The translations under genes were made by a program, and so were the position numbers. From assembly GCA_001028025.1 (NCBI GenBank), contig LDAQ01000079.1:1-64000 (forward strand): 64,000 bases of DNA. Reading direction: 5' to 3'. Source of the stretch: Faecalicatena fissicatena. GTDB lineage: Bacteria; Bacillota; Clostridia; Lachnospirales; Lachnospiraceae. Below, piece by piece: positions 9,417 through 18,440 of this stretch. The notes under the pieces were generated by a model that had not been told where the DNA came from, did not search any database, and was given only the letters and a program-made list of their open reading frames with translations. Every line of letters starts with the position of its first letter. The stretch's first letter is position 1.

Positions 9417-9513
9417 GGGGGGACGCTCTATGACAGGACTGCCGGGAAGGCGTTGGAACTGTATATGCCTTCCCGCCAGTCCTGTCATAGAGCTGGCGTA
9501 GCCGTGCCACGGG
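9417..9513 (+). repeat. Boxed-hairpin element A (small form)
   Basis: Starts at the base after the lipid-kinase stop with GGGGGGACGCT. GCTCTATGACAGGACT (9425-9440) pairs perfectly with 9478-9493, and an inner stem based on GCCGGGAAGGC lies inside. The 3' box AGCTGGCGTAGCC...CGGG follows. The same box-stem-box arrangement is seen at 22656, 30092, 38921 (minus) and 45293. It could serve as a terminator or RNA 3' end, but it has no T tract. Confidence 0.65.
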
Positions 9514-9572
9514 TCTTTACGAACCATGCCGTTAAAAAAAGGACAAAAACGACAAAAAATTAAAAAAAATGC

Positions 9573-9601
9573 TTGCATATTTTAGAATCGTATAGTATAA
9601 T
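9573..9601 (+). promoter_or_regulatory. Promoter of tRNA-Glu
   Basis: TTGCAT (9573-9578) and TATAAT (9596-9601) are separated by 17 bases and lie about 30 bases before the tRNA, a near-consensus sigma-A promoter. Confidence 0.8.
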
Positions 9602-9632
9602 AAAATTCGCTTGTGAAAGCAATATAAGACAT

Positions 9633-9704
9633 GGCTCCATGGTCAAGCGGTTAAGACGCTAGCCTCTCACGCTGGAATCAGGGGTTCGATTCCCCTTGGA
9701 GTCA
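9633..9704 (+). tRNA. tRNA-Glu (CTC)
   Basis: A 72-base cloverleaf. The acceptor stem GGCTCCA pairs with TGGAGTC, the D arm contains GGTCAAGCGGTTAAGAC, the anticodon stem is CCAGC-like with loop CTCTCAC giving anticodon CTC, and the T arm is GGGGTTCGATTCCCC. CCA is not encoded. It is preceded by its own promoter and followed by an intrinsic terminator. Confidence 0.95.
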
Positions 9705-9713
9705 CTGAACGAG

Positions 9714-9756
9714 ATACCGGAAATCCTTTGGTAAGAGGGTTTTCGGTATTTTTTTG
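9714..9756 (+). terminator. Intrinsic terminator of tRNA-Glu
   Basis: ATACCGGAAATCC pairs with GGGTTTTCGGTAT and is followed by a run of seven T. Confidence 0.9.
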
Positions 9757-9857
9757 TTTCTCGAAATAAAAAAGGGAACAAAAAAGGCAAATTATATTGT
9801 CAAAGAATCTTTGCTTGCCCAAAATATGAATGGAAAAGGCTGATTGCTTTTTTTCTT

Positions 9858-10442
9858 TTATTTACTGTAATAGCTGAGGATCATATCTAGTGCGCGGCTT
9901 GAACGCTCAGAAAGTGGGTATTCCCCCTCGTGGAGACACCAGTCGTAGATCATGCCTCTGGTAATACCCAGGATATCTTCTGTGATTGCAGCGGGATCTC
10001 CCTGGAGTGAACCGGCGGCAGTCTCTTCCAGGACGGCCTGATAGATTGTCTGGTAGAAGAAGCGTTCCGGGTTCAGGATATATTTTTCACTGCTGGAAAG
10101 CTGATGTTTGAAATATTGGAGTGCGGCTCTGGCTCCCATGTCCTCCATAGAGCGGGCCTGCCCCGAGATGAGAAAATGAATGGCTTCCAGCGGTGATTCG
10201 GGATGCCCTTTTTTCCAGGCCTCTTCGGACTGCTGGTCAAACAGGCGGTAGCCCTCGTCCAGTATGTTTTCTTTGCTTTTAAAATGATGATAAAAAGCGC
10301 CTACGGATACTTCTGCCTTGTCGCAGATATCCTGAACCGTTACATTTTCGTAAGATTTTTCTGCGAACAGAGATACGGCACACGAAAAGATATTCTGCTT
10401 GGTTGCCATTGCCTGTTTCTGGCGGTTTGTCTGTGGTTTCAT
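9858..10442 (-). CDS. TetR/AcrR family transcriptional repressor
   Basis: A 194-residue regulator. The N-terminal helix-turn-helix spans about residues 14-60 (FAEKSYENVTVQDICDKA, then VGAFYHHFKSKENIL). The C-terminal ligand-binding domain is divergent, so the inducer is unknown. The ATG is preceded by AGGGGGG. It is transcribed away from the flavoenzyme gene at 10716, and palindromes of TetR type lie just upstream of its start, which suggests autoregulation and control of the divergent oxidoreductase. The regulatory link is inferred from arrangement only. Confidence 0.88.
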   Translation of the reverse strand: MKPQTNRQKQAMATKQNIFSCAVSLFAEKSYENVTVQDICDKAEVSVGAFYHHFKSKENILDEGYRLFDQQSEEAWKKGHPESPLEAIHFLISGQARSMEDMGARAALQYFKHQLSSSEKYILNPERFFYQTIYQAVLEETAAGSLQGDPAAITEDILGITRGMIYDWCLHEGEYPLSERSSRALDMILSYYSK

Positions 10443-10456
10443 AAAATCCCCCCTAA

Positions 10457-10475
10457 TCCGTACTGACGGATGTCA
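10457..10475. promoter_or_regulatory. Candidate TetR operator in the divergent promoter region
   Basis: TCCGT-ACTG-ACGGA (10457-10470) overlaps TGAC-GGAT-GTCA (10464-10475); both are perfect short inverted repeats 15-30 bases upstream of the tetR-type start. A related TACTGACG copy lies near 10520, closer to the oxidoreductase. Confidence 0.45.
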
Positions 10476-10715
10476 TGTCTATTATAAATTTAATTCATTT
10501 TCAAAGTGATATTACGCAGTACTGACGCCGATACTCCGGGCAATACTGTTTTTTTAGCATACCATGATTATTCCCTGTTTGACAAGGTATCGGAATATTA
10601 TAGGCATATTTAACAAAATATCATTCGGCGAATTGTATTCTGTGCCAATAGATACAGATTCAATTCAGTGTTATAATTTTAACAGAACATGTTGGGAAGC
10701 TGAAAGGAGTTGTCT

Positions 10716-12764
10716 ATGTCTACAAAGTACAAACATTTATTTTCGCCGGTCAAGGTTGGGAACACAGAGGTGCCAAACCGTATTGCCATGATGCCGATGG
10801 GGGTATTCTCACCGCGCCTGATGAATCAGAAAACGGGAGCTTACACAAAAGACGGCGCAGACTATTATATTGAACGTGCAAAAGGGGGAACCGGCCTGAT
10901 TGTTACGGGACTGGTGCCGATTATTCCGATTCCGGCGAGAAACCCGGTTAATTTTCCTGATGAATATGTATCTGCCATGAAGTATCTCACGGACGGGGTC
11001 CATAAGTATGGTTCCAAAGTATTTGTTCAGCTGACGGCTATGACGGGCAGAGCCGCACATATTGAAAGTGAGACGGACTGGAAGATGCTCCCCGCCCCAG
11101 CGCCAATACAGAATGTGTGGGACCCCACCATAAAGAACAGAGGAATCTCAAAAGAGGAGATTCACAAATACGTTGAGAATTTTGCCCAGGCGGCATATCT
11201 TGTAAAGCAGGCGGGCGGTGACGGCGTTGAAATCCATGCAGTCCACGAGGGATATCTTCTGGATCAGTTTGCAATCGGATTCTACAACAAACGTACAGAC
11301 GAGTACGGCGGATGTCTGGAGAACCGTCTGAGATTTCCAAAGGAAATTGTGGAAGCCATCAAAGAAAAATGCGGGAAAGATTTTCCGGTGTCCGTGCGCT
11401 ACAGCGTGCGCAGCTATGTAAAAGACTTCAACCGCGGAGCGCTCCCGGGTGAGGTATTTGAAGAAAAGGGCCGCGATCTGGAGGAAGGCGTAACCGTTGC
11501 CAAACTACTGGAGGAATATGGATATGATATGCTGAACTGCGACAACGGAAGCTATGACTCCTGGTTCTGGCCGCACCCTCCGGTGTACATGCCCAAGGCC
11601 TGCAATCTGCAGGATGTGGCAGCAGTTAAAAAAGCGGTAAACATTCCCGTTGTATGTGCGGGCCGTTTTGATGATCCAGAGCTTGCCGAAAAAGCAATTG
11701 CCGAGGGACGGATCGACATTATGGGAATGGGACGCCCGCTCCTGGCAGACCCGGAGCTGGGCAGCAAGTTCTACGAGGGGCGTCTGGACGATGTACGTCC
11801 CTGTATATCCTGTCATCAGGGCTGTCTGGGCAGAATCTTCCAGGGCAAGGACATCAGCTGTGCCGTCAACCCGGCATGCGGAAGAGAAAAAAGCTATGAA
11901 ATACAACCGGCCCAGCAGAAGAAAAAAGTCCTCGTAATCGGCGGCGGACTGGGCGGCATGGAAGCAGCCAGAGTCTGTGCCCTGCGCGGACATGAAGTAG
12001 ATCTGTTCGAGAAAACAGGAGAACTCGGAGGCGTCTTTGTAGCTGCCGCAACCCCGGACTTCAAAGATGACGACAAAAACCTTCTGAAATGGTACAAAAA
12101 ACAGATGAAAGACCTCCCCGTCAACGTACATATGAACACCGAAGTAACAGCAGAAATGACCACTGGATATGACGAGATATTCGCGGCCACAGGAGCATCA
12201 GAAAGAAAACTGACCACACCGGGATTCGACGCAGCAAATGTAACCTATGCCATCGACACCCTGAGAAACACAGACATAAAAGGCAAAAACGTTATCATAA
12301 TAGGCGGCGGCCTAACCGGCTGTGAGATAGCCTACATGCTTGCCCGCGAAGGCAAAACCGTAACAATCATAGAAATGGCAGAAACAATCCTGAACGCTTT
12401 CGGCCTCGCAGCCGCAAACTACAACATGTTAATGGAACTCCTGGATTACTACAAAGTCAAAGTAATAAAAAATGCAGTAGTAGAAAGCTACAAAGACGGC
12501 ACAGCCACAGTACAAGAGACCATCAAAAACTATCCAAACACAGCAAACCGTGCAGCCCGCATGTTCGCCCTCGGTCCGCAGGGAACGAAAGTAAAACACC
12601 AGATCCCCGCCGACCATATCGTAGTATCCATCGGCTACACCCCGGATCAATCACTATACGAAAAAATAAAAGCAGAAAATGTCCACCTAATAGGCGATGC
12701 AAAACAGCCCACAAACGTAATGGACGCCATCTGGGCAGCCTACGAAACAGCAATGACCTTATAA
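10716..12764 (+). CDS. FMN/[4Fe-4S]/FAD enoate reductase-type oxidoreductase (old yellow enzyme family)
   Basis: A 682-residue flavoenzyme with the 2,4-dienoyl-CoA reductase / enoate reductase / BaiCD-BaiH architecture. Residues 5-350 are an OYE-type TIM barrel (FSPVKVGNTEVPNRI near the start, VEIHAVHEGYLLDQF near 175). A [4Fe-4S] motif CxxCHQGC...C follows near 365-385. The FAD/NAD(P) Rossmann part follows, with GGGLGGMEAARV near 410 and a second GGGLTGCEIAYML near 530. Such enzymes reduce C=C bonds of enoates, dienoyl-CoA or steroid/bile-acid enones with NADH; the substrate cannot be told here. ATG 10716 is chosen because AAAGGAG lies 6 bases upstream, while a TTG at 10710 abuts the ribosome site. 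From about 11.9 kb onward the third codon positions become almost all A or C, unlike the first half of the gene. Confidence 0.85.
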   Translation: MSTKYKHLFSPVKVGNTEVPNRIAMMPMGVFSPRLMNQKTGAYTKDGADYYIERAKGGTGLIVTGLVPIIPIPARNPVNFPDEYVSAMKYLTDGVHKYGSKVFVQLTAMTGRAAHIESETDWKMLPAPAPIQNVWDPTIKNRGISKEEIHKYVENFAQAAYLVKQAGGDGVEIHAVHEGYLLDQFAIGFYNKRTDEYGGCLENRLRFPKEIVEAIKEKCGKDFPVSVRYSVRSYVKDFNRGALPGEVFEEKGRDLEEGVTVAKLLEEYGYDMLNCDNGSYDSWFWPHPPVYMPKACNLQDVAAVKKAVNIPVVCAGRFDDPELAEKAIAEGRIDIMGMGRPLLADPELGSKFYEGRLDDVRPCISCHQGCLGRIFQGKDISCAVNPACGREKSYEIQPAQQKKKVLVIGGGLGGMEAARVCALRGHEVDLFEKTGELGGVFVAAATPDFKDDDKNLLKWYKKQMKDLPVNVHMNTEVTAEMTTGYDEIFAATGASERKLTTPGFDAANVTYAIDTLRNTDIKGKNVIIIGGGLTGCEIAYMLAREGKTVTIIEMAETILNAFGLAAANYNMLMELLDYYKVKVIKNAVVESYKDGTATVQETIKNYPNTANRAARMFALGPQGTKVKHQIPADHIVVSIGYTPDQSLYEKIKAENVHLIGDAKQPTNVMDAIWAAYETAMTL

Positions 12765-12794
12765 CACCATTAGATAAACCCAAAACAAAATGTA

Positions 12795-12819
12795 GCTCAC
12801 GAGCTTTAGTCTCGTGAGC
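12795..12819 (+). repeat. Small hairpin GCTCACGAG/CTCGTGAGC
   Basis: A perfect 9-bp stem with a 7-base loop lies 30 bases after the flavoenzyme stop, without a T tract. Its minus-strand loop ACTAAAG and CGAG-closed stem resemble the hairpin at 45680 (loop GCTGAAG). It is probably a terminator or a small REP-like repeat. The remaining bases to 12914 are C-rich and include GTCCCCC (12886-12892), a possible decayed copy of the GGGGGAC box on the minus strand. Confidence 0.55.
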
Positions 12820-12914
12820 GCAGTCTTAACCACCTGCCATATCAATCCTCAACACGCAGCCAGAAAAAATCCACCGCCCCGGTCTGTCCCCCACCGATTT
12901 CTATCATTTATGGA

Positions 12915-12943
12915 TTGTCTTTTCCACGACGATAAGCTATAAT
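12915..12943 (+). promoter_or_regulatory. Promoter of the aldolase gene
   Basis: TTGTCT (12915-12920) and TATAAT (12938-12943) are spaced by 17 bases, about 70 bases before the start codon. Confidence 0.75.
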
Positions 12944-13014
12944 GTAAAAAGATTTGATAACAAACATGCTCACCGGTTTCTATCCGGCGAGTCATAGAAG
13001 TGGAGGAGGATTAT

Positions 13015-13881
13015 ATGTTAGTATCAGCAAAAGAAATGCTTCAGAAGGCAAAAGCAGGCCATTATGCAGTAGGACAGTTTAACATTAACAACCTGGAATG
13101 GACAAAAGCAGTTTTGACTGCAGCCCAGGAGTGCAACTCTCCGGTAATTTTAGGTGTATCAGAAGGTGCCGGAAAGTATATGACAGGATACAAGACAGTC
13201 GTGGGTATGGTGAATGGAATGATGGAAGAACTCAACATTACTGTACCGGTAGCTCTCCACCTGGATCACGGCAGCTATGAGGGATGCCTGAAGTGTGTAG
13301 AAGCAGGATTTTCTTCTATCATGTTTGACGGTTCCCACTATCCGATCGAAGAAAATGTAGCAAAGACAAAAGAACTTGTAAAGATTGTAAGTGAGCATGG
13401 AATGTCTCTGGAAGCAGAGGTCGGCTCTATCGGCGGCGAGGAAGACGGCGTTATCGGTAAAGGCGAGTGTGCAGATCCTCAGGAATGCAAGATGGTTGCA
13501 GACCTTGGAATTGACTTCCTGGCAGCAGGAATCGGCAATATCCATGGAAAATACCCGGATAACTGGGAAGGGCTGAGCTTCGAGACTCTGGATGCAATCC
13601 AGAAGCTGACAGGGGACATGCCTCTGGTACTTCACGGCGGTACAGGCATTCCGGAAGATATGATCAAAAAAGCGATTGATCTGGGCGTTGCAAAGATCAA
13701 TGTAAACACAGAATGCCAGTTATCATTTGCAGCAGCTACACGCAAATATATTGAGGCTGGAAAAGATCTGGAAGGAAAAGGATTTGACCCGCGTAAGCTA
13801 TTAAAACCAGGCGCAGACGCAATCCAGGAGACCGTGAAAGAAAAGATGGAATTATTCGGATCAGTCGGAAAAGCTGAATAA
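13015..13881 (+). CDS. fba: Class II fructose-bisphosphate aldolase
   Basis: A 288-residue zinc-dependent aldolase that interconverts fructose-1,6-bisphosphate with dihydroxyacetone phosphate and glyceraldehyde-3-phosphate in glycolysis. Zinc and catalytic motifs are visible: LHLDHGSYE (D84, H85), the second-shell EAEVGSIGGEEDG near 135-150, GNIHGKYP near residue 180, and VLHGGTGIP near 208. Length matches the short class IIB type of Firmicutes (FbaA). The start is the ATG at 13015 after GGAGGAGG; a GTG at 13000 lies upstream of that ribosome site. It has its own promoter and terminator, so it is monocistronic. Codon use is that of a highly expressed gene. Confidence 0.95.
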   Translation: MLVSAKEMLQKAKAGHYAVGQFNINNLEWTKAVLTAAQECNSPVILGVSEGAGKYMTGYKTVVGMVNGMMEELNITVPVALHLDHGSYEGCLKCVEAGFSSIMFDGSHYPIEENVAKTKELVKIVSEHGMSLEAEVGSIGGEEDGVIGKGECADPQECKMVADLGIDFLAAGIGNIHGKYPDNWEGLSFETLDAIQKLTGDMPLVLHGGTGIPEDMIKKAIDLGVAKINVNTECQLSFAAATRKYIEAGKDLEGKGFDPRKLLKPGADAIQETVKEKMELFGSVGKAE

Positions 13882-13946
13882 AAATTAAAAATTTTTACTT
13901 GCCTTTTTTGGACGATTGAGGTATACTGACAGACGTAGATACGAAC

Positions 13947-13980
13947 AAGGGCGTTCCAAGATAACTTGGAGTGCCCTTTT
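13947..13980 (+). terminator. Intrinsic terminator of fba
   Basis: AAGGGCGTTCCAAG pairs with CTTGGAGTGCCCTT, ending in TTTT. Confidence 0.85.
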
Positions 13981-14102
13981 ACTTTATGGGAATGTTGTAC
14001 ATATGCAGTATAGAAGGCCCATAAGATAAAAAGATTAAAACGGGGATTCGCGAGGCAGCCCGGTTCTACAAATTTTGAGAAGCGAAAAGAAAGGAAGGAA
14101 TT

Positions 14103-16217
14103 ATGAGTGCAGAACTAGTCAATGTTGCAGAGATTTTTGGGGAAAACGTGTTTAATGATACTGTAATGCAGGAACGTTTGCCGAAAAAGATCTACAAAAA
14201 CCTGAAAAAAACGATTGAGGAAGGATCGGAGCTGGATCTGGAGACGGCCGACGTCATCGCACATGAGATGAAGGAATGGGCGATCGAGAAGGGCGCCACA
14301 CATTATACACACTGGTTCCAGCCTCTGACAGGTGTGACCGCAGAAAAGCATGACTCTTTCATCTCAGCTCCGCTGCCGAGCGGTAAAGTGCTGATGAGCT
14401 TTTCCGGAAAAGAGCTGATCAAAGGAGAGCCGGATGCATCTTCATTTCCGTCAGGTGGACTTCGGGCCACTTTCGAAGCGAGGGGCTATACCGCATGGGA
14501 TTGTACTTCACCGGCTTTTGTAAGACAGGATGCCGCAGGTGCCACGCTCTGTATTCCAACCGCGTTCTGTTCCTATAAAGGAGAGGCGCTGGATCAGAAG
14601 ACTCCGCTCCTTCGTTCAATGGAAGCTGTCAGCAAACAGTCACTCCGGATGCTCCGCCTGTTCGGAAATACGACTTCCAAAAAGGTGACACCTTCTGTTG
14701 GTCCGGAGCAGGAATATTTTCTGGTGGATGCGCAGAAGTTCAGGCAGAGGAAGGATCTAATTTATACAGGAAGAACTTTGTTTGGTGCAATGCCTCCGAA
14801 AGGCCAGGAGTTGGATGACCATTATTTTGGTACGATCCGTCAGAGAATCGCCTCATTTATGAAAGATGTGAATGAAGAACTTTGGAAGGTAGGCGTGTCG
14901 GCAAAAACACAGCATAACGAGGTGGCACCGGCACAGCATGAGCTGGCCCCGATCTATGCAGAGGCAAATATCGCAGTGGATCACAACCATCTGGTTATGC
15001 AGACGCTTAAAAGGGTTGCATGTCAGCATGGTATGAAGTGCCTGCTTCACGAGAAGCCGTTTGCAGGTGTAAATGGATCCGGCAAGCATGATAACTGGTC
15101 CTTAACTACAGACGACGGGATCAATATGCTGGAACCGGGCAAGACACCGCATGAGAATACACAGTTCCTGATGGTGCTGACCTGTATTCTGAAGGCTGTC
15201 AACAGACATGCAGATCTGCTTCGTGAATCTGCGGCAGATCCCGGAAATGATCACAGACTGGGAGCCAATGAAGCGCCGCCGGCTATTATATCCGTTTTCC
15301 TCGGTGAACAGCTGGAGGATGTGCTTGAGCAGCTGATCAGCACAGGTGAGGCGACACACAGTCTCAAGGGCGGAAAACTGGAGACCGGTGTGAAGACCCT
15401 GCCGGATCTGGCTAAGGATGCAACCGACCGGAACCGGACTTCTCCTTTTGCATTTACAGGAAATAAATTCGAATTCCGTATGGTAGGTGCACGTGATTCT
15501 GTAGCGGCTCCGAATATTGTACTGAATACGATCGTTGCAGAGGCATTTTCAGAGGCATGTGACGTGCTTGAAAAATCCGATGATTTTGATAAGGCGGTAC
15601 ACGACCTGATCAAAGAATATGCTACAGAAAACCAGAAAATTGTATTCAACGGAGACGGATATTCAGAGGCGTGGGTAGCGGAAGCAGAAAGGCGTGGACT
15701 TCCGAATATAAAATCTATGGTTGAAGCGATTCCGGCAATGACGACCGATAAGGCAGTGGCATTGTTCGAAAAGTTCAGTGTCTTTACAAAGGCGGAGCTG
15801 GAGTCACGTGCGGAGATTCAGTATGAATCCTATGCAAAGGCAATCAACATTGAAGCACGTACAATGATCGACATGGCGAGCAAACAGATTATACCGGCAA
15901 TTATGAATTATACAAAAACGCTTGCGGATACAATTATTGCAGTAAAAGCTGCCGGAGCAGATTCCTCCGTGCAGAGTGAACTGCTTCATGAAGTGTCAGG
16001 GCTGCTGATAGAAACGAAAACTGCTCTGAAAACCCTGATAAAAGTGACAAATGAAGCGGCAGAGAAGGAAGAGGGAGCTGTGCAGGCGAACTTCTATCAT
16101 ACAGATGTATTCCCGGCTATGGAAAATCTGCGTACACCGGTGGATGCACTGGAAATGATTGTAGACAAAGAAGTATGGCCGATGCCTTCTTATGGTGATT
16201 TGATATTTGAGGTATAA
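14103..16217 (+). CDS. glnN: Glutamine synthetase type III
   Basis: A 704-residue GlnN-type glutamine synthetase, which makes glutamine from glutamate, ammonia and ATP. Type III enzymes are about 700 residues and have a distinctive N-terminal domain; here HWFQPLTG (near 65) and FPSGGLRATFEARGYTAWD (near 115-135) are type III signatures. The catalytic core includes GPEQEYFLVD near 200, an NEVAPAQHELAP block near 275 and the ATP-binding KPFAGVNGSGKHDNWS near 315. The ATG follows AAGGAAGG. It stands alone between two terminators. No nitrogen-control gene is adjacent, so its regulation cannot be seen. Confidence 0.95.
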   Translation: MSAELVNVAEIFGENVFNDTVMQERLPKKIYKNLKKTIEEGSELDLETADVIAHEMKEWAIEKGATHYTHWFQPLTGVTAEKHDSFISAPLPSGKVLMSFSGKELIKGEPDASSFPSGGLRATFEARGYTAWDCTSPAFVRQDAAGATLCIPTAFCSYKGEALDQKTPLLRSMEAVSKQSLRMLRLFGNTTSKKVTPSVGPEQEYFLVDAQKFRQRKDLIYTGRTLFGAMPPKGQELDDHYFGTIRQRIASFMKDVNEELWKVGVSAKTQHNEVAPAQHELAPIYAEANIAVDHNHLVMQTLKRVACQHGMKCLLHEKPFAGVNGSGKHDNWSLTTDDGINMLEPGKTPHENTQFLMVLTCILKAVNRHADLLRESAADPGNDHRLGANEAPPAIISVFLGEQLEDVLEQLISTGEATHSLKGGKLETGVKTLPDLAKDATDRNRTSPFAFTGNKFEFRMVGARDSVAAPNIVLNTIVAEAFSEACDVLEKSDDFDKAVHDLIKEYATENQKIVFNGDGYSEAWVAEAERRGLPNIKSMVEAIPAMTTDKAVALFEKFSVFTKAELESRAEIQYESYAKAINIEARTMIDMASKQIIPAIMNYTKTLADTIIAVKAAGADSSVQSELLHEVSGLLIETKTALKTLIKVTNEAAEKEEGAVQANFYHTDVFPAMENLRTPVDALEMIVDKEVWPMPSYGDLIFEV

Positions 16218-16331
16218 AATACATTAAAAATACAACGTCTGTCATACCGGCGGAAAAGACTATATCACAAGATATGTCTATGATTATGAATAGATCCGGA
16301 TTTATAATGTGAATTATAGCATGTAATGGGG

Positions 16332-16362
16332 AAAGAGATGGTTGTCATTAGCCATCTTTTTT
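16332..16362 (+). terminator. Intrinsic terminator of glnN
   Basis: AAAGAGATGG pairs with CCATCTTTT around a 10-base loop and is followed by T-rich sequence. Confidence 0.8.
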
Positions 16363-16379
16363 CTTTTTGGAAAAGTTTG

Positions 16380-16415
16380 GGTGAGGCTGTGACTCGTACG
16401 AGTCACAGCCTCACC
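16380..16415. repeat. Perfect 36-bp palindrome without loop
   Basis: GGTGAGGCTGTGACTCGT is followed directly by its exact reverse complement. It lies between the convergent glnN and CocE-type genes. There is no T tract on either side, so it is either a bidirectional transcription barrier or a cruciform/protein-binding site. Confidence 0.8.
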
Positions 16416-16478
16416 TATTTAGAAGTGTCTGTTTCCCGACAGCCCCTTGTTTAAGAGAAGAAATTGATGGGGAAGAGA

Positions 16479-18323
16479 TTAGTGTGTGTTGCCCCGTCCG
16501 CTTCCCCCGATGACGATATCATCGTCACATACTGGCTGCAGCCACAGTTCACCTGGCGTTTCGGGGATGTATGGCATAAGGATATAGGAGGGATAATCTT
16601 TATCTCTGTAAATTTTGTAATTGATGGTAGTTGCACTTGGGATCGGACCAAGGTGATCCATCTTGGCCTGCCATGCCCCTTTTTGCTCGTAGAAGTTATC
16701 CATAGCTTTTACTTCAAGCTCAATAGCAGAGCCAGGTGCAAAGACCATTCCGATTGGGTTAATTTCAATCACGTATTCCTTGATTTCTCCGGGTACAACA
16801 GGGACTTTTTTTGTATAATCATGGGCCGGGCGTCCGATTTCGCTCTTTTCCTCATCAAGCGGATAACATGCCTTTAAGGAACCCGTGCGGCATACAGGCA
16901 TTCTTGTTCCGCCTGGTGTAATCTGCCATAGTTTGGTAATAAAGTTAGCATTATCACTGTCGATAGAAGCCCAGAGATGGAGTTCGATTGGCCCTGTGAA
17001 TTCCGTTGGCCGGCTGAAACGGTCTGTGCGGTAAACAAGGGTCTCCACTTCGGTTGTGATGTGAGGCGGCCTGTGCGTAAAGCTGTCTGGAGGCAGATTG
17101 CCTTCCACAACAGGCTCCCACCGCAGGTTGCCGAATGTATGAAGATATAATTTCTTCCAGTTTGTTCTTGCCAGTGGATATTCGTATTCATAACGGTATC
17201 CCCGCCCCAGAATATTCAGTTTCATCGGAGGCTCATCCACTATACCTGTGTCAATGCCTTTCATCCAGTAATCATACCAGCGCAGCATTTCCTCATTCAT
17301 AAAGCGGTAAGGCAGTTCCATTCCGTTATAGCCTTCCATAACGCCGCAGCGCTTGTATACATTCAGTTCTTTTGAATTCATGGCGTTGAATACCGGAGCT
17401 GACCAGCGGCCCTGCGGAGCCCAGCCGCATTTGAAATATACAGGGACTTTAATCTGGTCATATTTATATTTCATAGAACGGGGGCGCCAGAAATCATCTT
17501 CCTGCGGATGAAGCAGATAGTCAAGATAGAATGTGTGATATTTTGGAGGCCATACATTAAACATCTTGTTAAAGTATGTGTTAATGGCAATATCAGGATC
17601 TTTTTGTACCTCTTCAATCAGGTTCTTCATCTCGTCCCCGGACATCATTTTGCTTGTCCAGGTAGTTGGATTATTGGATGGGCAGAGTTCCCAATACATA
17701 TTCATGTATGTATCAGCGACACCGCCGTAATAGCCGTGCTGATAGTAGTCATCCGTATAGCTCAGCGGCATAATACATACCAGGTGAGGCGGCTGAAGAG
17801 CGGCAGCCAATGCTTGGATAATACCAAAATAGGAATATCCAAGCAGGGCAACCTTTTCCGTACTCCACTGGCAGTCCGTTCCTGCCCACTCAACATAGTC
17901 ATAGACATCTTCCTGCTCCTGCGGGTTATAAACACCAAGGTATTCCCCCTCACTTCTTCCGATACCGCGTCCGTCAGGGATGATAAATGTATAGCCTCTT
18001 TCCACAAAAAAATCAATATCGCCCGCTTCCAGGCTGTGGTCGAAATAGTTGGATGCACCCGGAAGTGCACCGTGGCGCATCCTCTGCATCTTCTTTCCAT
18101 AAGCAGAGTATGCAATCAGAGAAGGAGCCGCCTCCAGCTCTGCCGGATGATAAATATCAACATAAGTCTTCGTTCCGTCTCTTAAATAAACTTCCACATC
18201 TTCTTCCAGTTTAACATTGTAAATAGGCTTTGAAAGCTTGTCGAGGTTCTTAGTATATCGTCTGTCCCAATAAACCGGAACCTTTTCCAGACCTGTCTGC
18301 CCGTAAAATTCTTCTTGGTTCAT
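16479..18323 (-). CDS. CocE/NonD family hydrolase (peptidase S15-like), copy 1
   Basis: A 614-residue alpha/beta hydrolase of the Xaa-Pro dipeptidyl-peptidase/cocaine-esterase family. Residues 30-330 hold the hydrolase fold with the nucleophile elbow GYSYFG near residue 165 and the oxyanion-region DGRGIGRSEG near 118. Residues 370-600 form the C-terminal jelly-roll (PepX_C), with FTGPIELHLWAS near 455. There is no signal peptide, so it acts inside the cell on an imported ester, amide or acyl-peptide. The ATG follows TAGGAGGT. It is clearly paralogous over its whole length to the protein at 20829 (shared FDHSLEAGDI, CPSNNP). The two flank a CRP-family regulator and an APC permease. The natural substrate is unknown. 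Confidence 0.87.
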   Translation of the reverse strand: MNQEEFYGQTGLEKVPVYWDRRYTKNLDKLSKPIYNVKLEEDVEVYLRDGTKTYVDIYHPAELEAAPSLIAYSAYGKKMQRMRHGALPGASNYFDHSLEAGDIDFFVERGYTFIIPDGRGIGRSEGEYLGVYNPQEQEDVYDYVEWAGTDCQWSTEKVALLGYSYFGIIQALAAALQPPHLVCIMPLSYTDDYYQHGYYGGVADTYMNMYWELCPSNNPTTWTSKMMSGDEMKNLIEEVQKDPDIAINTYFNKMFNVWPPKYHTFYLDYLLHPQEDDFWRPRSMKYKYDQIKVPVYFKCGWAPQGRWSAPVFNAMNSKELNVYKRCGVMEGYNGMELPYRFMNEEMLRWYDYWMKGIDTGIVDEPPMKLNILGRGYRYEYEYPLARTNWKKLYLHTFGNLRWEPVVEGNLPPDSFTHRPPHITTEVETLVYRTDRFSRPTEFTGPIELHLWASIDSDNANFITKLWQITPGGTRMPVCRTGSLKACYPLDEEKSEIGRPAHDYTKKVPVVPGEIKEYVIEINPIGMVFAPGSAIELEVKAMDNFYEQKGAWQAKMDHLGPIPSATTINYKIYRDKDYPSYILMPYIPETPGELWLQPVCDDDIVIGGSGRGNTH

Positions 18324-18353
18324 AATCGTACCTCCTATGTTTTTGATAAGGTA

Positions 18354-18396
18354 AGTATAATCCCCAAAAAAGCATCTGTCTGTCTATAATGTGACA
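18354..18396 (-). promoter_or_regulatory. CRP-family site and -10 of hydrolase copy 1
   Basis: On the plus strand TGTCT-ATAATG-TGACA occupies 18381-18396. Read on the minus strand, a TATACT -10 lies at 18359-18354, which puts the centre of the site at about -41.5, the class II activator position. It is a one-mismatch relative of the site at 19256. Confidence 0.6.
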
Positions 18397-18440
18397 CAAG
18401 AAGAAAAATCTGACAAAAATGACGGGGCCGCTGCCTGCCC

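Noticed and set aside
10716..12764. Flavoenzyme as a bile-acid gene of the bai operon (BaiCD or BaiH)
   Set aside because: It shares the superfamily and domain order, but no other bai genes are near and the substrate-determining residues cannot be judged, so only the family is called.
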